Below are positions 34,143 through 45,941 of a stretch of 64,000 bases of DNA, piece by piece (position 1 is the stretch's first letter; each line of letters opens with the position of its first letter). Location of the stretch: contig ML681971.1 in the NCBI GenBank assembly GCA_007922195.1, positions 3,873,857 through 3,937,856 on the forward strand, read 5' to 3'. The notes under the pieces are model-generated. The model did no database searches and was not told the DNA's origin. It saw only the letters and a list, made by a program, of their open reading frames with translations. A program made the position numbers and the translations under genes. Origin of the DNA: Podocnemis expansa. Its lineage: Eukaryota; Chordata; Testudines; Podocnemididae.

Positions 34143-35328
34143 GATGAGCTCAGAACTACTCAGCTATGCATGGAAAACCCCATATGATGGAAGCTAGCAG
34201 ACCATCTCCTTTAGCTCATGTGGTAGATGTCTGTGTCTTTTGGACACCATGGTTCTGTCCCTGCTACTCCCATTCCAAGTGGCCATGGTGTGAAATGCTA
34301 AAAGTCCACAGAGTTGTTGCCAATGATCTAAATATATAGTTCTAAACAGCTGGTGAATGAAAAATGGGACAAACCATGAGGGCCTCCCAGAAAAACACAC
34401 TGAGACTTGAGAAACAGAAATCTCTTCCTCGCCCCACCCTCTCTGGTTTTTGTTGACTATCTCCAGGCCATTTCTGAAGCCCTGTCAAAATGATCTGGTC
34501 TTGCCAAGATAATGGAAATGTCCTTTCCAGCTTTCATTTGGCCCCTTGATCAAATATTGGGTAAGTGCAAAATTAAAATTGCAAATCACTCCTCTTTGTC
34601 CGTCTCTCTTTGGGGGGAGCGACTGGGACAATGGCTTCCTTATTAATGCATATTTTATTTATGTTCCTTAGATGGTTCATTTTTTGAGAAAGGAAAATTA
34701 GCCAGAAATAATTATTTGGACAAAGAACCTCCAGTATTTAAATTCCTCCATGACAACCCTTTTATTATTAATTCCAAGCAGGCTGGAAGGATCTAATTTA
34801 AACTTTTAACTGATTTTCAATGGCTCAATCTGGCTTCATTTTCAGTACCTTCTTTGGATTTTTACATTTGTTTGCAGTGGGAGAAAAAAGTAGACAATCT
34901 CATATACTGATTGTTGCTTACTCAATGCCTAATGAGAACAGTCACCAGAATCTGTGGCAGACTCAGCAGTAAAATCCTATATGAAAACAGTGATGTCTGG
35001 AAATATTGATATTTAGTGAGCTGATGGCTTGATGGAACAAACAGAAAAAAGGCAGCTACTGGGGATGTCAAAGTCTGGAGGCCCCTGGCCACCTGCAACA
35101 GAGGGCAGCTTCTCTGAGGATGCATGTCTGGCCTGACAAGGCTTGGGGAAATCGGCTTCCCTCCATCCCTCCCTCCTGGCGCAGGGGGGGGCAAAGGGAA
35201 GATGCTTTGGGGGCAGTGGAAACAGGGAGCTGTTTGATGAGCCCAGACTGCTCAGGTGGGATACTCCCCTGGCACTGGAGATTTGCTGCCCCCTTGGTGA
35301 GTGAGTGGTGTTAGTAGTGCCCTGCTTC
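34143..35328. other. unassigned DNA with an AT-rich, apparently unique core
   Basis: About 34640-34870 is AT-rich, free of recognisable repeats and shows no frame of note. Such stretches are sometimes conserved non-coding sequence; only an alignment could tell. No gene recognised. Confidence 0.3.
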
Positions 35329-35527
35329 CCCTAGGGCAAGGATTGGCAATGCAGGCTCAGTGAGCCACCTATGGCTCACTGAACATCCCCTTCTGGCTCC
35401 CTGGAAGTCTGTTCCAGGGAGCCAGGTGTGTCCGGGGACTCCAGGCTTGCCTGGAGCCGGCTCAGCCATTGCACTGCAACTCCCTGGTCCTCAGGGGTGG
35501 TATGTGAGTGGCACATGCTCCCTGCCT

Positions 35528-35826
35528 CTGCTGGCAGGGCAGAGCAGAAGGGCCTCGTCTTCCAGTTGGCTGTCCCTCCCAAAAGCTGCCAGGGGAGAGC
35601 TGCGGCTGGAATCGCCCCTCCGTGGAGTTCAGGCTGCTTCGACCCAGCCACTCTAGGGCTGAACAGGCCCAATCCAGGGCCTGAGGTGGCTGGGTCGAAG
35701 CAGCCTGAACTCCATGGAGGGGCTGTTCCAGGGCCCCGCCTCCACAAGCCGTATGTCTCCCCTGGCCGCTTTTGGGAGGGACAGCTGGCTGGTAGGCAGG
35801 GCCCCTCTGCTCCACCCTGCCAGCGG
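35528..35826. repeat. about 300-bp inverted repeat (hairpin)
   Basis: The left arm (CTGGCAGGGCAGAGCAG, TCCCTCCCAAAAGCTGCC, GGAGTTCAGGCTGCTTCGAC) returns in inverse order on the right arm (GTCGAAGCAGCCTGAACTCC, GGCCGCTTTTGGGAGGGA, CTGCTCCACCCTGCCAG). The centre is near 35670. Arms are about 130 bp with a few mismatches and small indels. Confidence 0.85.
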
Positions 35827-35889
35827 AGGGAGGGAGGGAAGGAGTGTGCGCTTCCTGTGCACCCCCCTGCCAGTGCTAGGGAGCTGTGG

Positions 35890-36139
35890 CTGGGGCATTG
35901 CTGGTGCCCGACACACGGTGCCAGTGCCCCGGGTCCTGGCGGGGCTCCTGCCTCTCCCAGTCTCCGGCTGGATCGGGCTGGAGATCTGGGGCCCGGCTCC
36001 GGCCCCTTCCTAGGCCGGGTGGTCCTGTGTCCACGGCTGCTGCTCTGTGCCCTGTCCCCAGCCAGGCGTGTGGCCTGCGGTCAGGGGGCAGGGCCTGGGC
36101 TAGTGCCCTGGCTCCTTCCCTGGGGCAGCGCTGCTCCTG
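35890..36139. mobile_element. GC-rich hAT-type MITE, CAGGGGCATCACTGGC family, old copy
   Basis: Ends CTGGGGCATTGCTGGTG and, inverted, CAGGAGCAGCGCTGCCCC, clearly related to 15857-16160. The flanking octamers agtgtgg-like and ggccgctg agree poorly, so the limits rest on the ends alone. Confidence 0.6.
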
Positions 36140-36386
36140 GGCCGCTGCCAATGGGCTGCCACTGCTTCACTTGATTTGGGGCATGGGGGGATGGGGGTGG
36201 GGGATGGCTCTTCTCCCCTCTTGGGTTGCTGACCCCTGCCGAAGGGGCTGCTGCAACAGCACAGTGAGGCATGCAACACCTGACCATCAGCTGTAATCTT
36301 TGCATCATTTCAATCTTCCTTGTTTAGACTCTGACAGCTCAGAAGTCCCACAAACAGCACTGCTGATTTGAAGTTTTGCTTCTCCC

Positions 36387-36890
36387 ATAGAATCATAGAA
36401 ACTGGAAGGGACCATGAGAGGTCACTGAGTTTAGTCCCCTGCACTTATGGCAGGATGAAGTACCATCTAGACCAGGGGTCTCAAACTCAAATCACCACAA
36501 TGGCTGCATGAGCACTAGTATATTAGCCTGAGGGCTGCACCACTGAAACCTTTCCATACAATGATACTGTAAAGATAACTAATGCTAATGTCACTGCAGG
36601 CCACAGTAAATAGCTTTAGGGGCCGCATGTGGCCGGTAGGCCATGTGTTTGATACCCCTGATCTAGACTATTCCCAATAGGTGTTTGTTTAACCTACTCT
36701 TAAAAATTTCCAGTGATGGAAATTCCACAACCTGTCAAGGCAACTTATTCTAGTTGCTCATCACCCTGACAATTAGGAATTTTTTTCTAATGTTCAACCT
36801 AAGCCTCCCTTGCTGTAATTTAAGATGATTGCTTCTTGTCCTATCATTGGCAGTTAAGCATAATTTTTCTTCCTCCTATTTGTAACACCA
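36387..36890 (-). mobile_element. CR1 LINE 3' fragment, interrupted
   Basis: Begins with the CR1 3' terminus (CATAGAATCATAGAAACTGG on the + strand) and, after the insertion at 36473-36660, continues through 'TTCCACAACCTG' and 'TCCCTTGCTGTAATTTAAG'. These are the same landmarks as in the copy at 24.2 kb. No open frame remains. Confidence 0.8.
36473..36660. mobile_element. hAT-type MITE, CAGGGGTCTCAAAC ends, perfect TSD, inside CR1
   Basis: Left end CAGGGGTCTCAAACTC; right end, inverted, CAGGGGTATCAAACAC. Flanked by atctagac on both sides (36465-36472, 36661-36668). Confidence 0.9.
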
Positions 36891-37043
36891 TGCCACATGC
36901 CACAACTCTTAAGGGTCCTACCAGTGCCCCCAGGCCAGCACCTGGGAGCCATGGCCCCTTTGTGTCATCCCCCCACACCCCCCCCCGCCCGTTGTTCTGG
37001 GACTGCCGTTGTATTATGGCAAAGAATGTGTAGTTCTGTAGAC

Positions 37044-37380
37044 AAGTGGCTCCCAACCTTTTCTCTGCTGTGGCACACCTTGATACCTTTAATTATTTTG
37101 AGGTATATCACCATATAGTTTCAAATGAACTCATGAATATTCATGAGCCAATCCAAAAAAGACCAGTGTTTCCCAATCAGTGTGCCTTGGCACACAGGTG
37201 TGCTGTGAGGTCTGAGCAGGTGTACCAAAATTTTTTTTGAAAAAGTACTCAAAGAGCTCCGGATTGGCTGATTGATTCATGAATATTCATAAATTTATTT
37301 GGAAACTATATGGTGGTGTGCCTCAAATTAATTAAAGGTAGTAAGGTGTGCCATGACAGAGAAAATGTTGGGAACCACTG
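37044..37380. mobile_element. hAT-type MITE, CAGTGGTTCCCAAC family
   Basis: Left end AAGTGGCTCCCAACC; right end, inverted, CAGTGGTTCCCAAC. Flanks ctgtagac (37036-37043) and gtgtagac (37381-37388), 7 of 8. The halves are partly inverted copies of each other (GGCACACC..TTGA and TCAA..GGTGTGCC). Confidence 0.85.
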
Positions 37381-37388
37381 GTGTAGAC

Positions 37389-37790
37389 TAAGCCTCAATT
37401 CTAGGTTTTAACAGCAAGATTGTCTCCCTTCTCACTCATATTTGCCATGACCTGGCGTAAGCCAAGCAACCAATAGTACCAAAGCCAAGTATACAAAAAT
37501 CATGATGGAGCCCTTCCCTAAGAGCCTCATGAGATTATTTTAAAATCATGAGATTACAAAAATAATGAATGTCAGATTTTTTTATTGGCCTTCTGGGTTT
37601 TGAGCTCTTTGACTTCAGCTTTTCCAGCTTTTCTTCCCAGTTATGAGGTGTAGAAAAAAAGGGAGCCAAGATGCTTATTAAGTCACCTGATTTGGAGCTG
37701 GGGCTTCAGGAGCAAACACAGAACATCACAAAACTTGCGATCAAAATGACAAGAGCTGGCGACACTGAGTATTCAATGAATCTTTTGCCA
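37389..37790. other. unassigned DNA
   Basis: No gene recognised. Confidence 0.35.
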
Positions 37791-37798
37791 GTTAGGCT

Positions 37799-38088
37799 TA
37801 GGGTTACCAGATACCAAGGCATGGAAAGGAGGACAGGGATGTACGAAAAGGAGGACATTGGAGGACACATGGAGAAAATGTAGTATTACTGTAATATTAT
37901 TCTGTTTTTAGGGGGCCCTGGAACGCTTTCCCCTAAAAATAGGGCGTTCCGGAGTGTTCCAGCATACTTTAACCCCTGTAAGTAATAAGCCAGACAAAAT
38001 CACGTATTTTTAAAATGCCTGCTGGATGGAGGACATGCAGATAAAAAGGAGGACATATCTTCCTTTTGCCTGACATCTGGTAACCCTA
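37799..38088. mobile_element. complete TAGGGTTACCAGAT element, perfect TSD
   Basis: Ends TAGGGTTACCAGAT in both directions. Flanked by gttaggct on both sides (37791-37798, 38089-38096). It contains an imperfect hairpin (CCTGGAACGCTTTCCCC / GGGCGTTCC) and the module TACTTTAACCCCTG that ends the element at 17573. Worn copies: 23625-23906 and 39835-40116. Confidence 0.9.
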
Positions 38089-38254
38089 GTTAGGCTGGAC
38101 AATAGCTGAAAAGCAAGAAGCTGTTTCCCATGGGGAAACACATTTGACTCACACTTGCATCAGAAACCAGCTCCCTCAGGAAATATATCACATGCCCACC
38201 ACCTGAGCAGAACTTCCTGGCAGAAATACATCACATGCACAGAGTCTCCACCAC

Positions 38255-38385
38255 AACAGATTCAGAATGGTAGCTGTGTTAGTCCAGCTCAGCAAAACAA
38301 ACTCGGATTGTCTCCCATGAAAGCTCATGCAATAAATACATTTGTTAGTCTTTAAAAGTGCCACCAGATTCCTTGATTGTTTTAT
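38255..38385 (-). repeat. interspersed repeat, AGACTAACA family
   Basis: Third copy, in inverse order relative to 22362: TAGCTGTGTTAGTCCAG, CTCCCATGAAAGCTCATGC, TTTGTTAGTCTTTAAAAGTG. Confidence 0.6.
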
Positions 38386-39019
38386 CATGAGTGTTCCCAA
38401 CCCCAGCTCCACCAGCACACCCCATCTACTCTTCTTTTTATCCACCCTGCCTTTTGTTTTCTCTCTTTTCTATTTAAGTTGATCTCTCTCTATCCCCTGC
38501 CCCTAGCCCCGTGGTGTATACATGCTTCCTATCTACTCCAGACATTTCTGGGGGTGGAAGGTTGTGGCTCTGGCTGAATACACAACAGCAGATTATTCTC
38601 AACCACAATGGCAGATGAGGGACCACACTGTGCCTGTCTATGAGCAGAGGGTGGTGGCAGGGCAATTCTCCCCCCACACTCAGCCCCATTGCAACAAGTC
38701 TTCACCTCAGCAACATTTTAAAAACTGGAGTGTCACAGTGTTAAACTAAAGTCCAGCCTGGGCTCGAGATTTGATGCAGCTGGTATGTTCTCGAGGAAGC
38801 AGGGTTGGGAGGGGGGCAAATTTGGAGACAGGTCACAAAGGGGGTGGTGGTGTTTCTGGGTTGCGTTTGGGAAATACATCCTGCTGATGGTGGAGGATTA
38901 AGGATTAAACAGTTCTCTGGGGGGACTGCTAAATGCTCCAGAAGACCTGATATCAGGACCCCCAATTGTGCTGGGCATTGAATGAGACAAGGCATGGCAG
39001 GAACTGTCTCCAGGAATTA
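38386..39019. other. unassigned DNA
   Basis: No gene recognised. Confidence 0.35.
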
Positions 39020-39145
39020 CCATCTAACTAGCCAAGTCAGACAACAGATTTAAGGGAAAACAACTTGCCCAAAGCCACACTGCCAGGACAAAGCATAGAA
39101 CACAGAACCCCCTGGTTTATGGACTAGCCCCTGCACCACAGTGGC
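39020..39145. repeat. MIR/tRNA-SINE-like fragment
   Basis: Contains the word order AACTTGCCCAAAGCCACACTGCCAGG ... GAACCC..TGG ... CCCTGCACCACAGTGGCTCTC, as in ancient MIR-type SINEs read in reverse. Short and diverged. Confidence 0.5.
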
Positions 39146-39244
39146 TCTCACACACTATACCCTCCCATACAGTTATGATTTTAAAGCCCCGCTAACTAGA
39201 GCCCTGTGCTATATTAATGTAGAATGATAGACTAAAATGTCTCA

Positions 39245-39262
39245 GAGAGAGAGAGAGAGAGA
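39245..39262. repeat. (AG)n microsatellite
   Basis: Nine AG units. Confidence 0.85.
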
Positions 39263-39834
39263 GTCAACGGGGCAGACAGGACCAACATTAAACTGTGTTA
39301 AATGGAGTTCAGTTTTTGCTGCATAGAGAGCTCAGCCTGCATGGCACCACAAACACACCATGGAACATCTTTGTAACCTCTGTAAAGGTACAGAAAAAGA
39401 AGAGAAAGCAGTTAAAGCATTTGAAGTATTAAATAAGGCTTTCATTTTGACAACTTCCTTTGTTCGTGTTCCTTGCAGCGGGAAGAGTTTAGAAAGAACC
39501 ACCTCCACTCCCTTCTGACAGTATTAGATGGGAAGATAAGATGGTAATAACTGGCCTTTATTAAGAAACAAAGTTCAAAGAAATGGGCTGGGGGTGTCAT
39601 TGATGGTGTCACTTGTTTTTTTCCCCCCCTTTTGCTCTGCTTCCAGCCACCACCCCAGCATCAGGCACGGCCCTGATCGCAGCTCAGCCATGGTTCCACT
39701 TCTGGTGTGCGACTCCCCTCCCAGCCATGACCAAAGCTGCAGCTCTGGGCCCCAGCTCCTGGGGGTAGTGGTAGCAGAAGAGGCGATACAGACAGGGATA
39801 AGGGGGGCAATGAGATAAAAGCTTGGGGACTGTT

Positions 39835-40116
39835 TCCCAGATACCAAGGCATGGAAAGGAGGACAGGGAAGTACGAAAAGGAGGGCATTGGAGGACGCTT
39901 GGAGGAAATGTCGTATTAATGTAATATTCTTCTGTTTTTAGGGGCCCCTGGAACACTTCCCCCTAAAATTAGGGTGTTCCAGGATGTTCCAGCACACTTT
40001 AACCCCTGTAAGTAAGAAGCCAGACAAAATCATGCATTTTAAAATGCCTGCTGGATGGAGGACATGAAGGTAAAACGGAGGACATGTCCTGCTTTTGCCT
40101 GACATCTGGTAACCCT
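39835..40116. mobile_element. copy of the TAGGGTTACCAGAT element
   Basis: Follows 37799-38088 almost base for base from CAGATACCAAGGCATGG to ATCTGGTAACCCTA. The left terminal six or so bases are altered, so no duplication could be read. Confidence 0.75.
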
Positions 40117-40478
40117 AAGTATGGCTTTCTTCCTGTCCAGAATCTGTCTAAATTCCTTTTCTAGCCATTCCTGGCCCAGACTACTCCAACAAGACTTGAA
40201 TTTGGTGCACTTATTGTGGGATCCCATAGCAAAGCGTTTGGCAGATTGTTATTCTGTGAAGGTGAATGGAATTTTCTCCCTCCTACCCTCTCCCAGATGG
40301 GGTCTTCTTGAAGCGTGTGTCCAAAGGTCCCTGATGTCCTATAGCTCTGCACACAGGCCTGCAATTTGGGGTTGGCCATCACCTCCACCCCCACACTGCC
40401 ATATCTACATCGAAGCCAAGAGGAACATTTTGCATGTCTCCGTCAATAGCCACTGGCCAGTCTTAGAGCACTTTGCAG

Positions 40479-40662
40479 CACCGTTCCCCCTAAGCTGTGC
40501 GTGTGTGCGCACGCCCACAGGTCATGAAGCCTGTGCACACAACAAAATAAAGTGTGCGCAAAAAAATTCAATAGTGCTAATATTGGTGCTCACAAAGAAA
40601 TGTTTTTGTGCTCACAAAGAAACTGTTTGAACACAGTCTAGGAGTAATTAGAGGGAAGACTG
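40479..40662. mobile_element. hAT-type MITE, GTTCCCTCTAA family, perfect TSD
   Basis: Ends CACCGTTCCCCCTAAG and, inverted, CAGTCTTCCCTCTAAT. Flanked by ctttgcag on both sides (40471-40478, 40663-40670). About 85-90 per cent alike to 12306-12491 by eye. Confidence 0.9.
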
Positions 40663-40899
40663 CTTTGCAGCCCTTTATTTGTGGTTGCAACCCAGGGAGA
40701 CTCATTTGCCACCTTTTACAGATGGGCGAAGAGCAGGGAAGGGAGCGAAGGAAGGTCACTCGGGCAGCTGGGGCCCCAGCCGTGGGAGACAACAGTGCCA
40801 GGCTCCCAATCCATGTCCCCCCGCTGCCAATAACCAACTTCCTTGGCTGGGTCTGGAGCCAGGCCTTCTGCCCAGTCCTAGTGCCCAGCAGTCGGGCTT

Positions 40900-41900
40900 T
40901 TGGGGCAGGAAAGCGGGCTCCCGGCACCTCCCTGCACTGCACGGGGCAGGAGGCTGTACCTCGGGGCCAGCTGCTGCCTCAGCACCCACCCCACGGACCC
41001 CTCAGCCCAGCTCGCCCGCCCCTCCCCCCGCAGGCTCCCGCTGCCCTCCTGGCGGGCAGGGCGGAGGGTGCACGGCTCGCCAGCGGCGGCTCTTGGCCCC
41101 GCCCAGCGGGCAGCGCCTGGCCAATCAGCGGCCGGAGACCGCCCGGGCCGGGCCGGGTCTGGGCGGGATGAGGTCACTGCTCCGCTCCCTGCCCCTCCCC
41201 CAGCCGGCGCCCCTCCCCTGCCCGCGGACCCCCGCTGGCCGCACGAGCCCGGTTCCCGCTCCCGGCTCCCGGCTCCCCGTCCGGCCCGGCCCGGGCGCTG
41301 CCAGCGGGGCGAAGGCGGCGGGACTCGGCGCGGGAGGGCGGAGCCAGAGAAGCGGGAGCCGCCGCCAGCCCTGGCCGGGTGAGCGAGCGGGGCGCGTGGC
41401 CATTGTCCGAGCCGGGCCTGGCGCGGAAAGTGGGTCCCGGCACTTGGCCGAGCCGGCCGCGAAGGGGGATCCGGACCCGCAAGGCCAGGGCGGCCCCGCC
41501 GGAGTCTGGCTCCCGCCCGGGAGTTTGCGGCGGGGCTGGTGTGAGCCCCTGCGGCTGGTGCTCCCGGCTCCCCTGGGCGCTGGGGACGGGGACGGAGCCA
41601 CCGCGCCCGGCTGCACGAGCCCGCTGGGCTGGCTGTGTCCCGGGGGCTGGGCTCGCCGCTGGCTGGGGGGTGATGATCCCCCCTTCCCCCGCCTGGGGCT
41701 CAGCCTCCCGCTGCCCCGAGATTCCTGGCGCGCCGGACACGTTTTAACACGAGCAGGAGCCAGTGTGGACGCGGATCCTTCGCAACCCGAGGGAGCAGCG
41801 GGGCTGCAGTGCGGGAGGGGACTGGCCGGGCCGGCTGGGGACATTAGGGATGAAGAGAGAGCCAAGGCACCAGCTGGGTTGCAGTGGGGAAATGGTAGGG
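40900..41900 (+). promoter_or_regulatory. CpG island with promoter features and possible first exon
   Basis: A sudden, dense CpG-rich stretch unlike the CpG-poor GC-rich mobile elements nearby. It has a CCAAT box in GGCCAATCAGCG (41121-41125), a GC box GGGCGGG (41161-41167) and further GGGCGG/GAGGGCGGAG motifs to about 41345. A donor-like CCGG|GTGAGC follows at 41378/41379. This is the usual make-up of a housekeeping-type vertebrate promoter with a short first exon on the + strand. The 562-codon frame across it is explained by the lack of AT-rich stop codons, and no protein family is recognised in it. The start site is not determinable from sequence. Confidence 0.65.
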
Positions 41901-42823
41901 CCACACTTCACAGTCCCGGTCTAGACAGGAACCAGAGTTGCTTGAGAGACTGTGTGGCTGGCGGCTTGGGAAGGGACTGGAGTGCTTCGGCTCTGGTCCC
42001 TTCCTGCCTAAGGTCCTGTGCCATCTATCTGCTGCTGGGGGTTTGGTTCCCTCCTTGCCCGCAGTTCGGTTCCTGGAAGGAGCAGCCCCAGCAGGATGTT
42101 GTGTGTGGCAGTAGTGCTGGGAAACGCTGCCTGCGGCACTTTGCTGTCAGTCTAGGAAGCAGCGGTCACAGGACTGCTGGTGCACCGTACAGGCCAAGTG
42201 GTAGAGCTGTGGGCACCGCATGGACGCTTGACCTCAGACCCAGTGCCACTGGGGAGATCCCATGCATTCCTAGACAGAAACAAATCGCTGTCTCCAGTTC
42301 CCCCTGGGAAATCGTTGTCCATCAGTATGGCATCTGGCTCCTCTCTTTGAGGGATGTGAGTAGGTGATGGATGTGTTCCAGCTGCTTCCTCTGTGTCTGG
42401 AAGTGCTCCCCTCCTGAGTGGGACGCTTGGCCTGGGGACATGGATTAAATGACTGACACAAACCCATGCCAAGAATTTCAGCTAGTGTAATGTTCGATTG
42501 AAAAGGGACATTGTCAACTTGAAAGTTACTTTTCTATCTGAAAATCTCTGCTAGTATTACAGACAATACTTTACCAGTCTGTTCTGTTGGTGAAAGAGAC
42601 CAGACAGGGAAACATTTTGATTTATTTCACTGTTCATTTTGTGCATTTGACTGTGTTGCAAGATTGTTGAGGTGCACTTGTCGTCTCATGGACTTTGCTG
42701 AGGATATCACTCCTAGTGTGTACTCTTTGGCAAGGCCCTCACTTATGGCATACTCTGTCTCAGGCCCTGATCTGCAGGAAATTCACCCCTTCATAGCTTG
42801 ATAGGCCAGGCTGGATCACTATG
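41901..42823. other. unassigned DNA, probably first-intron sequence
   Basis: GC content falls steadily away from the island. No exon recognised. Confidence 0.3.
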
Positions 42824-42831
42824 ATGTAGTG

Positions 42832-43021
42832 CAGTGGTTTTCAGACTTCTTTTTCTTCGGATCCAGTTAAAAAAAAAAAAAATTATTCCCACTACCCAAC
42901 AATTACATCTTTGAGCAATGCATTCCAGTCTTTTGGTGGTGGCAGCAGGGGATGCCATGACCCAGTACATGAGGATCTGTGACCCAGTGCTGGCTCCCAA
43001 CCTGTAGTTTGAAAACCACTG
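42832..43021. mobile_element. hAT-type MITE, CAGTGGTTTTCA ends, perfect TSD
   Basis: Ends CAGTGGTTTTCAGAC and, inverted, CAGTGGTTTTCAAAC. Flanked by atgtagtg on both sides (42824-42831, 43022-43029). 190 bp, with a poly-A run inside. Confidence 0.9.
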
Positions 43022-43029
43022 ATGTAGTG

Positions 43030-45738
43030 TAATGTCCTGCATGACTCAGGCCTTAGAACTTCACCTCTGGTTAACTGAATTAAACCCCGTCTTCTAGGTG
43101 AGCAAATGTCTAAGTACATAGATAGCCTCCGGCAATGCATTATTTGAGCATCTCATTATGTCTAATACATTCGTCTACACAAGCATGCCCATAGGCTCAT
43201 AGGCTGCTGTTCCCTAAGTCACTTGGGCCTGAGTGTGTTGATTGGTATTGGTCTTGGTGCTGCTGCAAAGACCTGTCTGAATGTGAGTAAGACAACAAGA
43301 ACTCCTCTGATGACTTGAGAGGACTAGGTTGATTTTTAAAGTCAATGCTGTTTGAAAGGGGAGTTGAAGAAAAAAAACCCAGTTTCCAATACTTTGACAT
43401 TAAAGTGGCCAGTGCCCCTTTAAATGACCTCCCCTTCTGCAGTTCTGAGGCCTGATGGGAAAAGTGGAGATGGCCTCAAAAGTATTTCTAGCCCCACTGG
43501 AATAATTTTCAAAGGTTTCTAATGACGAGTAGAGTTTGGGCACTGAGCCTCCAAGACTCATTTGTCACTGGAAGTAGGGCTGGCAGCTTGTCCTTGCTGC
43601 AGGAAGAGGAAATGAGGAAGCTTTACCATGGCAGGAAAGAGTGGGGAGGGGTGGACACAGCTGTGGGGAGGGGAGACGCACAGCTGGACACCACAGGAAG
43701 TCTGTACCTCAGCATGGCGGTTTGAAACTTGTGCGGACCAAGCTTCATTGATTGGGAGTTCTGGTAGCCCCAGGAATCACACTGGCACTTAGCTAAGTGC
43801 TGGGCCATGTCTGAGTGTGCAGACCCTTCAATAACCAGGTGCTTGGGTTTAGTTAACTGCTTAGGTGGCTTATCTGTTTTCAGAGCTGGTAGGCCGGGGA
43901 GCATTCCCCAAGGTCTACTCAGCACATGCAGGCTGTGCCCGCCCTCCATCTTGCCTCCTACATGCCACAAACAAGATCAATGGGGGCATTATTTACACGG
44001 CCAGGGTTTGAAGTGCAAAAATCAATTCCTGCCTCTGCTTTTGGCTGGAGGCAGCCAGATGACACCATTTCTTTTTTCTTTCAATGAGTTTGAAACAGAC
44101 GCTTCATTCAGCTCTGTGGTGTACAGAAGGGCTGATAGTGCTGTAGAACATCACCACGGGGGATTGCCTCTTCATCAGCTTATTAAATAGCAGCTGCTCT
44201 GTGATGGCTGAAATAAAGGAGAACAAAGAGGGGGGATGAGAAAACCGGTGTCCAGCACTGGCATGGATGGCTTAGGGGTCTGAGCATCATTTTTGATAGG
44301 TTGGTTCTATCTAGACATACATGGTCAGCTGAACCCTACTGAGGGCGTCATCTCTGGGGAGAGCCTTAAAACGTCAAGGCCCTGCTTGCTCTGCATGTTC
44401 AAACACAGCTGGATTGGCCCATAGTGCTCTCAAGCATCTTGCATGGGGCCATACTCCAGCTGGAGACAGATCTTGCTGGGGGCTCTGGGAGCCACCCCAG
44501 TGTGGCAATGTTGGCCTCCTTGGAAGTAGTGTGGTGAGCCTCATGGCCTCACTCTCCTCCCACCGTTGCCCTCAGCTAGCAGCCATTTTTGTGAGAGGGG
44601 GTCGAGTTGTCTTCTCAGCCTCATGTGTTCTGACCAATGTGTACAGGCTCCCAGCATTCCACTTAGGCCCCCAGGCAGAGGCTGGCTGCAGCTTAGTCTT
44701 AGCAGTCCCAGAGCTCTTCTCCTAAGAAGTCCTGCTCCAGTGTCCTTGATCTAAGTTCCTCTGGTTTCCAGCCTGTTCTCTCCATATACCGTACACAGAT
44801 TGGCTGCTGCCCTCCATGCCAGAGGTGGCTGCATTTCAGTGAAGCTGTTAAATCCTTTGGGATGGAGCTGGGAGGAGCTAGAGAAATATGAATGACCCTA
44901 GTTACCTTACTTTATTATTGTTGGGTCAGTCGTGAAGGAATCTGGGCTCTCTAGCAGGCTGAGTCCTCTTGAGAGGCCTGTCATGGCAGGGGAGAGTGCC
45001 TGGGACCCATCTAATTGAGAACCACCACCTTCTCTCCTATGCCACCCCTGGGGTTATCATTGGCTCAGCCCATATGCCCCCCCCCATTGATCATCAGTGG
45101 CTCTGGAACCTCACCAGTAGTTGAAGGGGTTGTCAGAGCTAGGAGAGGGGTATCTCAGCAGGTAGGAGGAGCTGGAGGTAGCATCGGGATGCAGAGCTGG
45201 GGCTGGTAAGAGACAGTTGGGGAGCCAACTGGGTCTCTGCATAGCTCAGTCCAGGTTTTCAAGTCTGAATACTAATTTTTATTGTTGTAATGCCATGGAG
45301 CTCCAGTTGGATCAGGGCCCTATTGTGGTGTATGAACACTGGACAGAAAGCAAATGCCCTCATGTCCCCTCCCCGAGTGGGCACTCTTTGGTACTCCGTG
45401 TGTGCACAGCCCTCTCCATGATGCCGCAGTCATTGTCAAAGTCTTTATGCTTTGGAGATCTCGGTCCTTGTTTTGCACAGGGCTTCCCACACATGAGGGC
45501 AGCTTTAGAAAGTGGCACACAGTAGTGATGAGGCTAATAAAGGAGAATTTGAATTTGGGGAAGCATAAACTTCTCCCCTCTGAACCTCAAGCGGATCTGG
45601 ATCTTATAAGCAAAGGTAGTCTGACAATCAGTCAAAGCAGTTATACATTGTGCGTGTACCCGCTCCTTATCCTTCCCCTACACATACCACTCTCTGCCCA
45701 TGGCTACAAGTCCAGCAAATCCAGCTGGCATATCTTTG
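43030..45738. other. unassigned DNA, probably intronic
   Basis: No gene, delimited repeat or convincing exon recognised over about 2.7 kb. Confidence 0.35.
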
Positions 45739-45746
45739 CTGTACTC

Positions 45747-45933
45747 CAGGGCTCTCAAATTCAAATCACCACAAGGGCCGCATGAGGACTAGTACATTAG
45801 CCCGAGGGCTGCACCACTAAAACCTTTTCATGCAACGGTATTGCAAATATCCGTAACAATAGTGTCATTGTGGGCTGCAGGAAATAGCTTTAGGGGCTGC
45901 ATGCAAGCCTTGGGCCATGTGTTTGAGTCCACT
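45747..45933. mobile_element. hAT-type MITE, CAGGGGTCTCAAAC family, worn
   Basis: Left end CAGGGCTCTCAAATTC, interior 'AAATCACCACAAGGGCCGCATGAGG' as in 23971-24179, right end near GTTTGAGTCCACT. Flanks ctgtactc and gcatactc agree at 5 of 8. Confidence 0.7.
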
Positions 45934-45941
45934 GCATACTC

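Larger units (their letters stand above)
35337..36238. mobile_element. hAT-type element with large internal palindrome and a nested MITE
   Basis: The left end reads CAAGGATTGGCAAT; the right end, inverted, CAGGGGTCAGCAACC. Flanks ccctaggg (35329-35336) and ccgaaggg (36239-36246), 6 of 8. It contains the hairpin at 35528-35826 and the GC-rich element at 35890-36139. Confidence 0.75.

Noticed and set aside
35428..36174. 248-codon frame and its antisense partners
   Set aside because: It is explained by the 300-bp inverted repeat and the GC-rich nested element; arms give similar peptides on both strands.
40679..42367. 562-codon open frame on the + strand
   Set aside because: It spans the CpG island, has overlapping long frames on both strands, is Pro/Gly/Arg/Ala-rich without any domain, and would read straight through the likely splice donor at 41379. 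Low stop frequency in GC-rich DNA explains it.
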